From NCBI GenBank assembly GCA_002336805.1, contig DDEZ01000006.1:124001-188000 (forward strand): a DNA stretch of 64,000 nucleotides. The letters are read 5' to 3'. The notes under the pieces were generated by a model. That model was not told the DNA's origin. It did not search any database and saw only the letters and a list, made by a program, of their open reading frames with translations. Source of the DNA: Bacteroidetes bacterium UBA1941 (GTDB lineage Bacteria; Bacteroidota; Bacteroidia; Chitinophagales; LD1). Positions 9,416 through 19,093 of this stretch are shown one piece after another. The first letter of the stretch is position 1. Each line of letters opens with the position of its first letter. A program made the position numbers and the translations under genes.

Positions 9416-11176
9416 TCATTTCACCATCAGCGTCCTGATCTCTTTGACCGGTGCTGAGCCGTAGCTGAGAAACTGCTCGTGGAATGCCTTGAGGTCAAAC
9501 TTGTCACCAAGCTTCTTCTTCATCTCATCGCGAAGCTCAAATATCTCAGTCTGGCCCGAAAAGTAGCTGGCGAGCTGTACCTGGGACAGTGTCGCACGCT
9601 TGTATTTTTCCTCTGCCTCTGCTGATTGCTGGAAGCCCTCTTTGACCAGCAGGTCCATGACTTGCTCCTTGCTCCAGCCATTGGCCTGTATATTATAGTC
9701 CAGGAGGAAATTGCACACCTCGCGGAGGTTCCACTTGTCATAGAAGAGCTGCATCTCCGGCGACTGGTGGTACCCAGCCTCTATCATCATGCGCTCTACG
9801 TAGCATGCCCAGCCCTCTATCATGGCCCCGTTGCCAAAGATGGTTTTGATCATGCTCGGGTTGCGGTTAGAATAGATCAGCTGTACATAGTGGCCCGGTA
9901 TGGCCTCATGGATATTGAGTATCTGTAGTACGTAGTCGTTGTACTCGCGCAGGTAGCTCTCTGCTTTTTCGGGTGTATAGTTGGTCAGCGGGGTTACGTT
10001 GTAGTAAGTGTTGCCATTCTTGTCATAGGGACCCGGGCTATTGATAGAGGCACCTGCTACGCCCGCCATGTACTCTGGTGTCTTGCGTACCTTGAGTGGC
10101 TTGGTAGGATCGAGCGTGATCAGTTTCTTTTCATTGATAAATGCTACCAGCTCCGGCATCTGGCGCTCTATGGTAGCCATAAAGCTGTCGCGCTTACAGT
10201 GTTTCTCAGAGAGCTTGTCTATCATGGCGCGGATCGCTACCAATGTATCCTTAGGCATTGTTTTATCCTTCATATACTGCGTCCAGAGCTGTGTCGTGAG
10301 AGCGTACATCTCAGTGTGCAGCACTGCCTTTCTGTCCAATGCTTTCTGGTACATCTGGTCAGCAGTGATACCACACTGGATATCGTAGTTAAATTTCTTG
10401 CCATACAGTTCCTTGCCTATGGCATAGGAGCGTGTATTTTCTTTGGTGAATCCTTTCTGCTCAGTCTTGAGCCAGGTAGCGTAGTCTGCTATTGCTTTTT
10501 TAGCCGCCTCCGCATTCTTTTGGAAAGTAGCTTTCTCAGCCTCACTCAAATGGGATGCTTTCAGCGAATCAGGGAAGACGTCTGTAAAGAAATACTGCAA
10601 CCCCTCACTCTGCATGATGGCGAGCTTAGTATGCTCTTGTGTAGGCTTTTTGATAGTAGCCTTTGCAGCGGTATAGTAGGCAGGTACTAGTGCGAGGCGG
10701 GAGGAGACATTTTTTAGCTTCTCATCCAGCGGTGCAGGATTGTTATTGATCACATAGTCTATGGCATCGCCCACGTTGTAGGAGGCAGGATTCCATTCAT
10801 ATTCTTTGAAGTCATTGTCATAAAAGCGTATGGAGCCGGCAAAGTTCTCCAGCAGTTTGTAGTCGGTCTTATTGATATCTGACAGATCATCATACTTCAG
10901 TCCATGCAGCTTACTATCTATCCAGTCTGCAAATCCAACGTTCTTCTGACGGCTGGCTTCATCTGGCACGGTCAGGTTGGCATCATATTTATGATAGCCC
11001 TGTGCAGATGCCCATGAGGGATTGGCTGCCCAGAGTGAGTCCATAAAGACATTGTCCTTCCACTCGAAGAAGGCCTTATCGCTGTCGCCGGCGGTATTGC
11101 TGGCGTCAGTAGATTTATTCTGGCAGGCAGTGAGCAGCATAGCTGTGCCGAGAGCAAAAGGGAAAAGCTGTTTCAT
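9416..11176 (-). CDS. DUF885 zinc-metallopeptidase-like lipoprotein
   Basis: Start at 11176 gives a lipoprotein leader ending AMLLTACQNK; longer readings have no leader. The 586-residue protein matches the DUF885 family, which is helical and carries a thermolysin-like zinc site. Here the motif is IHEAIPGHYVQ (HEAIPGH) with a downstream glutamate in MIEGWACYVE, the expected third ligand region. Regions DWIDSKLHGLKYDDLSD and LTNYTPEKAESYLREY are also family-like. It probably acts as a peptidase outside the cytoplasmic membrane. Substrate is not known. Confidence 0.85.
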   Translation of the reverse strand: MKQLFPFALGTAMLLTACQNKSTDASNTAGDSDKAFFEWKDNVFMDSLWAANPSWASAQGYHKYDANLTVPDEASRQKNVGFADWIDSKLHGLKYDDLSDINKTDYKLLENFAGSIRFYDNDFKEYEWNPASYNVGDAIDYVINNNPAPLDEKLKNVSSRLALVPAYYTAAKATIKKPTQEHTKLAIMQSEGLQYFFTDVFPDSLKASHLSEAEKATFQKNAEAAKKAIADYATWLKTEQKGFTKENTRSYAIGKELYGKKFNYDIQCGITADQMYQKALDRKAVLHTEMYALTTQLWTQYMKDKTMPKDTLVAIRAMIDKLSEKHCKRDSFMATIERQMPELVAFINEKKLITLDPTKPLKVRKTPEYMAGVAGASINSPGPYDKNGNTYYNVTPLTNYTPEKAESYLREYNDYVLQILNIHEAIPGHYVQLIYSNRNPSMIKTIFGNGAMIEGWACYVERMMIEAGYHQSPEMQLFYDKWNLREVCNFLLDYNIQANGWSKEQVMDLLVKEGFQQSAEAEEKYKRATLSQVQLASYFSGQTEIFELRDEMKKKLGDKFDLKAFHEQFLSYGSAPVKEIRTLMVK

Positions 11177-11254
11177 ATCAGATAGTTGTGAGCGTAAATG
11201 TAGAAGAAAAATCAAAGGACCGCAGGCAAAGGCTTTATTGGCTACTTTCACAGT

Positions 11255-12166
11255 ATGCTGCGCCGCGCTATAGAGTTGATTTTCTTCGGCAATTACTTTG
11301 TCGGGCTGCTGGCCGTGGCGCTTTCTGCAGAGCTGTCTACCCAGCTGCGTCTGCCGTATAATTCTCCGCTGTATTATCTGCTGATCTTCTGCGCACCGGT
11401 CATGTACTATACCTATGCCTATACGGGTATACTGCACTCAGATAGCCCTGCCAATCTCCGCTCTGAGTGGTATAGGGATCATACCTGGCTCACGAGGATC
11501 ACGCAGCCGGTACTATTGGCCATCTGTATACTGTGCAGTGTAGCGATGCTACTGCTCTATGGGCGAAACATTCTGCACCTGCCGTTCGTCTATTGGCTCA
11601 TCATAGGGGTGATAGGGATGGCGGCAGTGCTGTACTATGGCCTGCTGCCGCGGTCTCTGATACAGATCAACCTGCGCAATACCGGCTGGCTCAAAGCCTT
11701 TGTGATAGGATTTGTATGGGGCAGCTTTGTGAGCCTGCTGCCCATCATTGCGCTGCATGTAGAGGGCAGGCCAGTAGTGGTCAATCCTGTGGTAGTCACC
11801 GCCCTATTTATCAAGAATTGGATGTTTTGTACTGTCAATGCGATCATGTTTGACATGAAGGACTATGAAGACGATTCTAATAAACAACTGCAGACCTTTG
11901 CCGTCACATTCGGTATACAGCGCACCATCACGTATATACTCATTCCGCTATCTGTGATCGGCATGGTAGCCATGCTGGGTATGACCACCTACAGGCACTT
12001 CGGCTGGCTGGCCATCTCTATCAATGCGATACCATTCCTGTTGCTGCTACTCGTATCCTGGTCTATGCACCGGGAGCGGAATATACTCTACTACCTCGTG
12101 GTCATAGACGGCATAGTATTGGTGAAAGCCCTCTGTGGTATCTTTGCAATGCAGTTTGTCCCCTAA
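11255..12166 (+). CDS. UbiA-like polytopic membrane protein
   Basis: About 303 residues with eight or nine hydrophobic segments. One loop reads FDMKDYEDDSNKQLQTFAVTFG, closely like the second aspartate-rich motif of UbiA prenyltransferases (DxxDxxxD followed by T and G). The first motif, normally NDxxD, is not visible; the equivalent loop reads LRSEWYRDHTWL. It may therefore be a diverged or inactive member. It is followed after three bases by a methyltransferase gene, a pairing consistent with quinone or lipid modification, though this is inference. Confidence 0.6.
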   Translation: MLRRAIELIFFGNYFVGLLAVALSAELSTQLRLPYNSPLYYLLIFCAPVMYYTYAYTGILHSDSPANLRSEWYRDHTWLTRITQPVLLAICILCSVAMLLLYGRNILHLPFVYWLIIGVIGMAAVLYYGLLPRSLIQINLRNTGWLKAFVIGFVWGSFVSLLPIIALHVEGRPVVVNPVVVTALFIKNWMFCTVNAIMFDMKDYEDDSNKQLQTFAVTFGIQRTITYILIPLSVIGMVAMLGMTTYRHFGWLAISINAIPFLLLLLVSWSMHRERNILYYLVVIDGIVLVKALCGIFAMQFVP

Positions 12167-12169
12167 GCT

Positions 12170-12793
12170 ATGGCAGCCGATTATGACCTTATAGCACGTC
12201 TCTATGATCCGCTCAGCAGGCTGGTGTTTGGCCGCACGCTGATGCAGGCGCAGCAGGTGCTGCTACCATGTGTACCGCCGCATAGCCATATCCTGATAGC
12301 AGGAGGTGGTACAGGGTGGATACTGGAGCGCATCGCAGCTATATATGGCGAGGGCCTGGTCATAGACTATGTAGAGCCGTCTGAGCGTATGATGGAGCTA
12401 TCGCGCCAGCGCCTTTGCGGCAATAATACGGTGCGGTTTCATCAGGTGCCCATAGAGGAATTTACGACAGGAGAGAGGTATGGTATAGTCATCACTCCTT
12501 TCCTGTTTGACAATTTCAGGGCTGACAAAGCGCGGCAGGTATTTGATCATATTGCTGCTATGCAGGATAGCTCCAGTCTATGGCTTTACACAGACTATCA
12601 CGTGGCGGCTGGTAGCCCGCTATGGCAGCGGATACTCCTGAGGACCATGTACCGTTTCTTCCGCATCGTATCCGGTGTGGAGACGCAGGAGATGCCTGAT
12701 ATGACACCACTTTTCCAGCGCGGTCATGTGCCTGTTTATACGAGGCGGTTTTATCGCGCATTCATCCTTTCTGTAGCCTACCGCTGCAAATAG
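12170..12793 (+). CDS. Class I SAM-dependent methyltransferase
   Basis: A 207-residue protein with a Rossmann methyltransferase front: DYDLIARLYDPLSRLVFG, then motif I-like ILIAGGGTGWILERIA and motif II-like VIDYVEPSERMMELSR. The region VITPFLFDNF takes the place of motif IV. No membrane segments. It starts three bases after the UbiA-like gene and is almost certainly in the same operon. The substrate may be a product of that membrane enzyme, but this is inferred only from adjacency. Confidence 0.8.
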   Translation: MAADYDLIARLYDPLSRLVFGRTLMQAQQVLLPCVPPHSHILIAGGGTGWILERIAAIYGEGLVIDYVEPSERMMELSRQRLCGNNTVRFHQVPIEEFTTGERYGIVITPFLFDNFRADKARQVFDHIAAMQDSSSLWLYTDYHVAAGSPLWQRILLRTMYRFFRIVSGVETQEMPDMTPLFQRGHVPVYTRRFYRAFILSVAYRCK

Positions 12794-12896
12794 TCTTTTC
12801 ACCGCTTCTCTTGTTAAGCAGTATCAAAAAATCCCCACCGATCAATACTGGCACGCTGTTGGAATTGATAACGATGTCACACAAAATGACATCAAC

Positions 12897-13451
12897 ATGA
12901 AAAAGCTAACAATCCTATCTCTGCTGATAGCCGCGCTGCTGGCGGGCCATCAGGCCACCGCTCAGGTTTCCGTATCTGTCAATATCGGCGCTCAGCCGGT
13001 CTGGGGCCCAGTCGGTTATGACTATGTCAATTACTATTATCTGCCTGATATCGATGCATACTATGATGTGCCTGCACGGGTATTTGTTTACAACGAAGGT
13101 GGCGTATGGGTCAGGAGGCCGGGGCTGCCGCCGGCATTCGCAGGGTATGATCTATACCACGGCTACAAGGTGGTGATCAATGATCGTGATCCATGGCTGA
13201 GAAATCAGGTGTACCATGACAAATATATCGTCTACAAGGGACATCATGACCAGCCTTTCATCCGTGAGAGCAGGGAGCAGAAATACTATGTGATCCATGA
13301 TCATCCTATGCATGGCCAGTATCGTGAAGTAAATCACCCGGTAGGCCACATAGAAAACCATCCTGCAGGTCGTGTAGAAAATCACCCCGCCGGTCATGGC
13401 AATGGTAATGGACACGGTGGCGGAGGTGGTCACGGCCACGGCAAAAAGTAA
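12897..13451 (+). CDS. Secreted protein with His/Gly-rich tail
   Basis: Signal peptide MKKLTILSLLIAALLAGHQATAQ, then a tyrosine-rich segment (YVNYYYLPDIDAYYDVPARVF) and PGLPPAFAGYDLYHGYKVV. This layout is seen in many uncharacterised Bacteroidota exported proteins. The C-terminal 45 residues consist of imperfect repeats (NHPVGHIE, NHPAGRVE, NHPAGHGN) followed by a GHGGGGGHGHGKK tail. Such His-rich ends often bind metal, but that is a guess. A clear intrinsic terminator follows at 13471. Confidence 0.75.
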   Translation: MKKLTILSLLIAALLAGHQATAQVSVSVNIGAQPVWGPVGYDYVNYYYLPDIDAYYDVPARVFVYNEGGVWVRRPGLPPAFAGYDLYHGYKVVINDRDPWLRNQVYHDKYIVYKGHHDQPFIRESREQKYYVIHDHPMHGQYREVNHPVGHIENHPAGRVENHPAGHGNGNGHGGGGGHGHGKK

Positions 13452-13470
13452 GAATTTGATTTCTGTAAAA

Positions 13471-13500
13471 AGTCCGGTAGCGTATGCTCCGGGCTTTTTT
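13471..13500 (+). terminator. Intrinsic terminator after the His/Gly-rich secreted protein
   Basis: Stem AGTCCGG at 13471-13477 pairs with CCGGGCT at 13489-13495 with one G-T pair, and six T residues finish the element. It lies between two convergent genes and overlaps the stop region of the pseudouridine synthase, so it could serve both strands. Confidence 0.8.
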
Positions 13501-14221
13501 ATTTGTCGTATTTCCTCAGCAGCTTTAGCAGTGCCTCCAGGTCATGCGGCAGGGGAGAGGTGAAGGTCATCTGCTCGCCAGTGACAGGATGTGTGATGGT
13601 CAGCGATGAGGCATGAAGCGTGAGGCGCGAGATGACCGGGCGCTCCTCTTCATCCGTCTGCTTGTATTTTCTCTTGACAGATGATAGCAGAAATTTATCA
13701 TGCTGGCCATAGACGCTATCTACCAGCAGCGGATGGCCGGCAGAGGCAAAGTGTACGCGGATCTGGTGCGTGCGGCCGGTTTTGATATCCACATTCAGCA
13801 GGGCGCAGGTGCGAAACTGTTCCTCTACCTCAAATAGCGTCAGTGCTTCTTTACCCTTGGGGTGGATCATCATCGTGCCGGGCTTGTTGGGCTTCTCAGC
13901 TATGGGGCTGTCTATCTCGCCGGCATCGCCCTCCATGCGGCCTGATACGATCGCCTTATAGAGCTTGCGCACCTGGCGGTTCTCAAACTGTTGCGACAGG
14001 TTCTTATGCGACTCTTCATCCCTGGCAAAGGCGACGATCCCCGTGGTCTCACGGTCTATGCGGTGCACCACCCAGAGCTTGCCATACTCCTTTTCCAGTA
14101 CAGACTGTACGGATGGCTTCTCCGTGTTATACCGCTCCGGTATCACGGTGATGCCGCTTGGCTTGTCTGCTATCAGTATGTGGTCGTCTGCGTATATGAC
14201 GCTGGGAGCCGGCTGCTTCAT
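13499..14221 (-). CDS. RluA-family RNA pseudouridine synthase
   Basis: About 240 residues, catalytic domain only, with no S4 domain in front. The active-site motif reads VVHRIDRETTGIVAFAR, with the catalytic aspartate in HRID. Other family segments are DDHILIADKPSGITV near the start and DIKTGRTHQIRVHFASAGHPLLVDSVYG in the second half. It converts uridine to pseudouridine in rRNA or tRNA; the exact site cannot be assigned. ATG at 14221 is chosen over an in-frame TTG at 14230. Confidence 0.92.
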   Translation of the reverse strand: MKQPAPSVIYADDHILIADKPSGITVIPERYNTEKPSVQSVLEKEYGKLWVVHRIDRETTGIVAFARDEESHKNLSQQFENRQVRKLYKAIVSGRMEGDAGEIDSPIAEKPNKPGTMMIHPKGKEALTLFEVEEQFRTCALLNVDIKTGRTHQIRVHFASAGHPLLVDSVYGQHDKFLLSSVKRKYKQTDEEERPVISRLTLHASSLTITHPVTGEQMTFTSPLPHDLEALLKLLRKYDK

Positions 14222-14263
14222 AGCCGGCAAAAGTATACTAATCTCTCAAACTGTAGGAATGGG

Positions 14264-14767
14264 CTATTGCAGTTTGGCTGTACCAAAGTAGGTGGCGCCA
14301 TCTTCGGTGATATAGAGCGTCAATGTACCTCCGCGCAGGATCGCATTGCCGCTCACAGTAGCCCGCAGGCCACCGATAGAAAATTGCTCCTGCACATCAA
14401 ACTCTTCTTTGCCCGTCAGGGTGCATACTACTTTGTAGCCTTTATTGTTAAAGTTCTGCATGACCATTTTCACTGCATTGGTCGTGTCGCTGAATGTGAT
14501 CTGATAGCTCTGAGAGTTGCCCAGCGGATCTTTTGAGGTACAGTTCCAGACACCAAAGAATTTGTTCTTTGAGGGGGTCGCGCAGTTGTAGCCTTCCAGG
14601 CCGAGTGTACAGGAGGTATCGCAGTTTCTGCCGGACCATGGGTCAGGGCAGGAGCAGCCACTACCGGAGCAGGAGCCGCCATGCAGGCAGTTGTCACAGC
14701 GGTGGCATCCTACTGCGAGCAGCAGGATGATCGTCGTCACGAGGGTCACAAATATATTCTTCCGCAT
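14264..14767 (-). CDS. Lipoprotein with EGF-like cysteine cluster
   Basis: The leader MRKNIFVTLVTTIILLLAVGC ends in a lipobox-like AVGC. Next comes a compact cysteine-rich region with cysteines in the order CHRCDNC, GGSCSGSGCSCPDPWSGRNC, which resembles an EGF-like module. A C-terminal beta-rich lipocalin-like part follows (FFGVWNCTSKDPLGNSQSYQITFSD). The module probably folds outside the cytoplasm with disulfides. An earlier ATG at 14782 is possible. No function can be assigned. Confidence 0.72.
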   Translation of the reverse strand: MRKNIFVTLVTTIILLLAVGCHRCDNCLHGGSCSGSGCSCPDPWSGRNCDTSCTLGLEGYNCATPSKNKFFGVWNCTSKDPLGNSQSYQITFSDTTNAVKMVMQNFNNKGYKVVCTLTGKEEFDVQEQFSIGGLRATVSGNAILRGGTLTLYITEDGATYFGTAKLQ

Positions 14768-14817
14768 TTGGGGTGGATGCATTACTACTAAAACGCTAAA
14801 TTAGGCCAGTTTTGTAC

Positions 14818-17178
14818 ATGAAAAGACTTTTACTCAACATCTTAGCAATATTTGTGCCTATCCTTATATACGGTCAGACCTACACTTCAGTTTTGAAGGG
14901 GACGATCATAGACAAGGACTCCCGCCAGCCGCTCACAGGTGTCAATGTAGCTGTGGTAAGTGTCTCTCCGGCCATAGGTGCTGCTACTGACGACAAAGGT
15001 TTTTTTGTGATCCGCGGGCTGCCTACAGGTCGTGTCAATATCAAGATGACATATATAGGCTATGAGGATGCATATATGGGCCAAATTCTTGTCGGCACGG
15101 GCAAAGAAACTTATGTCAACATAGAAATGCAGGAGAAGGTAAATAGCATGCAGGAGGTGGTGGTCAATGGTGGAAAGGATAAATCCAGGCCCAATAACAA
15201 TTTTGCCACCGTCAGTGCCACGTCTTTTTCTGTAGAGGAGACCAAGCGCTATGCCGGCACACTCAATGACCCGTCGCGCATGGTACAGACCTTTCCGGGT
15301 GTGGTCTCATCTGGCGATGATAATAATGCCATCGTGATCCGTGGCAACTCCCCCCGCGGCCTGCTCTGGCGCATGGAGGGCATTGAGATACCTAATCCTA
15401 ACCACTTTGCGGGCAGTGAAGGCTCTACTGGTGGTGGTGTGAGCATACTCAGCGCCAATATGCTGGCCAATACGGATTTCTATACGGGTGCTTTCCCGGC
15501 GCAGTATGGCAATGCGACCTCCGGTGTATTTGACCTCAACCTCCGCAAAGGCAATCAGGATAAGCGGGAGTACACGCTGCAGGTCGGTGTGCTGGGACTG
15601 GAGGCTGCGCTGGAGGGGCCATTCAGCAAAAAATATAAAGGCAGCTACCTGATCAACTACCGCTACTCCACGCTCAATATCCTGGCCCTGATGGGCCTGC
15701 CTATAGGTGGCAATCAGGTGCCTAAGTACCAGGATCTGTCCTTCAATTTTTCATTCCCTACCAGGCATATCGGCAACTTCACCCTCTTTGGCATAGGCGG
15801 CATCAGCAGCCTGGGCAATAATGCCAGTGGTGATACGACCAAGTTTGTGACGCTGAGCGACCGTACAGAGGAGAAGCTGGGCCAGAAGGTAGGAGTGGTA
15901 GGCGTGACGCACACCTATCTTTTCAAAGATCACAAGACCTCGCTGAAGACTGTCGTCTCCCTCAGCGGGACAGACAATGGCTATGGGGCCGATACTGTCA
16001 ATAACCAGCTGGTCAAAGCGCCGCTGGAGAATAACTCGTTCCGCTATATCTACATCCGTGGCGCTACTAATCTCAACCGTAAAGTAGATACGCGCAATAC
16101 GGTGATGGCCGGCGTCTCTTTTCAGATCATAAACTATCGCCTGCATCAGGATGGGCTGAATGACACGACAGGTGTATACTCCACGCAGATAGATACACGC
16201 GGCCTGACCTATTTACTCGAGGGCTATTGGCAGTGGCGGCATCGTTTCTCTGACAGGTTGTTCCTGTCGGGTGGTCTGCACTTCACCTATGGCGGGATCA
16301 ATAACAAGTTCTATGTGGAACCCCGCGTGGGCGGTGAGTACCGCCTCACAGAGAAGATGAATCTCACTGCAGGTGTAGGCCTCCACAGTCGTATGGATGC
16401 TGTCTCTACCTACATGGCACAGCTACCCGCCGGATCTACCTATGACCTCTATCAGAACCGCCATCTCGATTTTTCCCGCTCTGTCCACTTTGTACTGGGG
16501 TACAACTGGAACTTCGTGAAGGACTTTCGTCTGCGTGCAGAGGTGTACTACCAGTATCTCTTCAGCGTGCCTGTAGGGTTGGGTAGCAATGGCTACTTCT
16601 CGGTGATCAATCTCAATGATGGCTTCGTCAGCCTGCCGCTGGTGAGCACCGGCAAGGGACGCAACTATGGCCTGGAGATCACGGTGGAGAAATACTTTAC
16701 GCACAACTATTACTTCCTCTATACCCTGTCGCTCTTTGATAGCAAATACGAAGGCACTGACGGCGTCTGGCGAAATACGATCTATAACTCTAACTACGTG
16801 ATGAACCTCCTCGGTGGCAAAGAATTTATAGTAGGCAAAAGGAAGATCAACCGTATAGGTATAAACGCCAAGATCATCTGGCGCGGGGGGACGCGTGATA
16901 CGCCTATAGACCTCGCAGCATCAGAGGCAGCGGGGACTACAGTCTACGACAACTCTAAGACTAACTCCATCCGCCTGCCGGATTACTTTCGTGTAGACTT
17001 TGGCGCCAACTATCGCCGCAATAAAAAGAAATACGCCTGGATGCTCTCACTGGATATACAGAATGTGATCAATCGTGAGAATGTGGCCTACCGCTCCTAC
17101 GACCGCTATGCGCACGCCATCGTCTACAAGCGTAACCTGGGCATCATACCGGTGCTGAGTTATAAGGTGGAGTTTTAA
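14818..17178 (+). CDS. TonB-dependent outer-membrane receptor with carboxypeptidase-like domain
   Basis: About 786 residues. Signal peptide, then a carboxypeptidase-regulatory-like domain (LKGTIIDKDSRQPLTGVNV, GFFVIRGLPTGRVNIKM), a plug domain (RMVQTFPGVVSSGDDNNAIV, IRGNSPRGLLWRMEGIEIP), and a C-terminal 22-strand-type barrel ending GIIPVLSYKVEF with a terminal aromatic residue. No SusD-like partner is adjacent, so it is not a typical polysaccharide-utilisation pair. Start is the ATG at 14818; an in-frame TTG lies two codons before. Substrate unknown. Confidence 0.9.
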   Translation: MKRLLLNILAIFVPILIYGQTYTSVLKGTIIDKDSRQPLTGVNVAVVSVSPAIGAATDDKGFFVIRGLPTGRVNIKMTYIGYEDAYMGQILVGTGKETYVNIEMQEKVNSMQEVVVNGGKDKSRPNNNFATVSATSFSVEETKRYAGTLNDPSRMVQTFPGVVSSGDDNNAIVIRGNSPRGLLWRMEGIEIPNPNHFAGSEGSTGGGVSILSANMLANTDFYTGAFPAQYGNATSGVFDLNLRKGNQDKREYTLQVGVLGLEAALEGPFSKKYKGSYLINYRYSTLNILALMGLPIGGNQVPKYQDLSFNFSFPTRHIGNFTLFGIGGISSLGNNASGDTTKFVTLSDRTEEKLGQKVGVVGVTHTYLFKDHKTSLKTVVSLSGTDNGYGADTVNNQLVKAPLENNSFRYIYIRGATNLNRKVDTRNTVMAGVSFQIINYRLHQDGLNDTTGVYSTQIDTRGLTYLLEGYWQWRHRFSDRLFLSGGLHFTYGGINNKFYVEPRVGGEYRLTEKMNLTAGVGLHSRMDAVSTYMAQLPAGSTYDLYQNRHLDFSRSVHFVLGYNWNFVKDFRLRAEVYYQYLFSVPVGLGSNGYFSVINLNDGFVSLPLVSTGKGRNYGLEITVEKYFTHNYYFLYTLSLFDSKYEGTDGVWRNTIYNSNYVMNLLGGKEFIVGKRKINRIGINAKIIWRGGTRDTPIDLAASEAAGTTVYDNSKTNSIRLPDYFRVDFGANYRRNKKKYAWMLSLDIQNVINRENVAYRSYDRYAHAIVYKRNLGIIPVLSYKVEF

Positions 17179-17190
17179 CTTAACTATGCA

Positions 17191-17694
17191 ATGAACAGCT
17201 ATGTCAATAGGATAAAAAGTTTTGATTGGGGATTAATTGTATTTATCCTATGCATCGTGATTAGCGCGATGGGCTGGAATGTAATCTTCCCTGCAAGTAT
17301 TTTGTACATAGCGTGTTTTCCTATTTGGAAGTTGTATAGTTTAAAAAGAGTTATAGAAACAGAAGGAATCATTACTGAGTTTCACAAGATCGAAACTCAT
17401 GACGTGTCAAAAAATTTAGAGGATGATTATGATCCCTACCAAAATTTCGAACTGACAATTCGGGTCACATTGCAAGATGGCACAGCACAGGTATTTTCCG
17501 AGAAAACAGAGCTTGATAAAATTCCAGTTGTTGGAGAGAGGATTAAGCTTCAGCTAATAGATGGTGCTTATGAAATTTATAGAGCTGATAGATATTTAGA
17601 GGTCTATGGCTCAGTTATAGTTTCCCTTGTGATGATCGCCTTTTTAGTATTCATGTGTTTGTGGAAGGCTGGATATTTCAATGATTACTTCTAG
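17191..17694 (+). CDS. Small membrane protein, DUF3592-like
   Basis: 167 residues. Two hydrophobic segments near the N-terminus (GLIVFILCIVISAMGW, IIFPASILYIACF-like), a soluble middle with beta strands (FELTIRVTLQDGTAQVFSEKT), and a C-terminal membrane segment (VIVSLVMIAFLVFMCLW). The layout resembles DUF3592-type proteins. The gene is clearly more AT-rich than the TonB receptor 12 bases upstream, which may point to separate origin. Function unknown. Confidence 0.6.
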   Translation: MNSYVNRIKSFDWGLIVFILCIVISAMGWNVIFPASILYIACFPIWKLYSLKRVIETEGIITEFHKIETHDVSKNLEDDYDPYQNFELTIRVTLQDGTAQVFSEKTELDKIPVVGERIKLQLIDGAYEIYRADRYLEVYGSVIVSLVMIAFLVFMCLWKAGYFNDYF

Positions 17695-17724
17695 AAAATA
17701 TCCCATATTACCCGAATGCAGATA

Positions 17725-18105
17725 TCAGGCTGCCGAAGTGTCATAATATTTCAGCCCCACGATACCTATCAGTATGCAGGCTGTAAACGCGATCTGTGGA
17801 AAGCTCACACCTTCTTTGAAGTAAAGCACATCTACAGCCTTGATCATGACCAGCGCCAGTCCCATCCACACAGCAAAAGCTGTTCCCGCAGGTATTTCCT
17901 TCATAGCGCGGGTGATGGCCAGTACATTACTTAGGCCTAGTACGATGTAGAGTATCAGTGGCAGCAGTGCCATACCAGACTCAGCAGTAAAGAGAGAAGC
18001 AGGCCGTATGGCCAATATCTTTTTCATATCGAGCGCCTTCAGTGTGAAGGTCCAGCAGGTCTCCAATATGGAAGCGAGAAAAAGAAATAGCCAGGCTGAT
18101 GTCAT
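17725..18105 (-). CDS. SMR-family small membrane transporter (EmrE/QacE-like)
   Basis: 126 residues with four hydrophobic helices. The first contains the family glutamate in LASILETCWTFTLKAL, the proton/substrate site of small multidrug-resistance transporters. AVWMGLALVMIKAVD matches the third-helix signature. It is somewhat longer than the usual 105-110 residues, with an extra stretch between helices 1 and 2. The start overlaps the stop of the hydroxylase gene by four bases, so the pair is probably coupled; why is unclear. Confidence 0.85.
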   Translation of the reverse strand: MTSAWLFLFLASILETCWTFTLKALDMKKILAIRPASLFTAESGMALLPLILYIVLGLSNVLAITRAMKEIPAGTAFAVWMGLALVMIKAVDVLYFKEGVSFPQIAFTACILIGIVGLKYYDTSAA

Positions 18106-19022
18106 TTTGCAGTATGGGGATTAGGTGGTGCAGCTACATCAGTAGCATTTTCCTTGCCAAAGGCCTGCAGGATAGGTTTCTTCCAGTCCAGGTGTTTTTT
18201 TACCCACTCTTTGGATTCCCATCTTTTTACATCAAAACGATATACTGAGAATACATGCTGCTCAAAGTAGCCGCGCGGATACTCATATGGCAGGCCGTAC
18301 TTTTCCGGTTTGAGTATGGAGTGCTTGAATGGATTGAGTCCCGGCAGGAAGCCAGTGCCAAAGATCCAGTCCCAGAATGCGAACTTGGTAGAGTAGTTGC
18401 AGAAAAATACCTCCTGATGGTTGGAGTGGTGCCAGAGGTGCATCTCCGGACCATTGATGATATACTGTAGCTTGCCGGAGTGTACGTCTACATTGGAGTG
18501 TATCCACATGCCCCACATCGCATCCAGTAGTGCTTTGATAGGTACTACTATCAGAGCGGTCTTATTGTCCAGCAGCAGTATGATAGGGGCGAACTCTATG
18601 GTCTGATTGATAATGATCTCCAGGATGTGCGAGCGGGATCCGGCCAGCCAGTCTACCTCTGTCACAGAGTGGTGCGCCTCATGCAGGCGCCATACCAGCT
18701 TATTCTCATGCTGTAGCCGGTGAAACCAGTAAATATAAAAATCATGCGTGACGAGGAAGAGTAGCACCAACGCCCAGATAGGCCAGTGCGATAGCGGGCC
18801 AAAGTCAGCACCGCCGAGCGCTTCTTTGAGCGGAGCTAGGATGTACTGGAATATCAGGATGCCAAGAAAATAACTCTGTATCACCGTATACCACACGAAG
18901 TCCAGCCACCAGCCATCGCGGAAGAAAGGGAGCCCCTTCCTGTATGGATACAGCCGCTCCAGCAGCACCATAAACGGTGCCCAGCAGAATAGGATGATCG
19001 TAGTGATAGTTTGTACTGACAT
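18102..19022 (-). CDS. Sterol desaturase/fatty-acid hydroxylase family membrane enzyme
   Basis: About 306 residues with several membrane helices and the full histidine clusters of the non-haem di-iron family: THDFYIYWFHRLQHEN, RLHEAHHSV and the late LWHHSNHQ. Known members hydroxylate or desaturate lipids in the membrane. The long C-terminal part (FAFWDWIFGTGFLPG and after) is usual for bacterial members. ATG at 19022 is chosen; the extension to 19049 would start with TTG. It lies downstream of the glycan cluster on the same strand. Confidence 0.88.
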   Translation of the reverse strand: MSVQTITTIILFCWAPFMVLLERLYPYRKGLPFFRDGWWLDFVWYTVIQSYFLGILIFQYILAPLKEALGGADFGPLSHWPIWALVLLFLVTHDFYIYWFHRLQHENKLVWRLHEAHHSVTEVDWLAGSRSHILEIIINQTIEFAPIILLLDNKTALIVVPIKALLDAMWGMWIHSNVDVHSGKLQYIINGPEMHLWHHSNHQEVFFCNYSTKFAFWDWIFGTGFLPGLNPFKHSILKPEKYGLPYEYPRGYFEQHVFSVYRFDVKRWESKEWVKKHLDWKKPILQAFGKENATDVAAPPNPHTAK

Positions 19023-19093
19023 TGTTTTGCTTTTATGGCTGCAAAGCAATTATCTATTTGCTCACTGCCCTATGACATTCGTCAAGTGGCTGT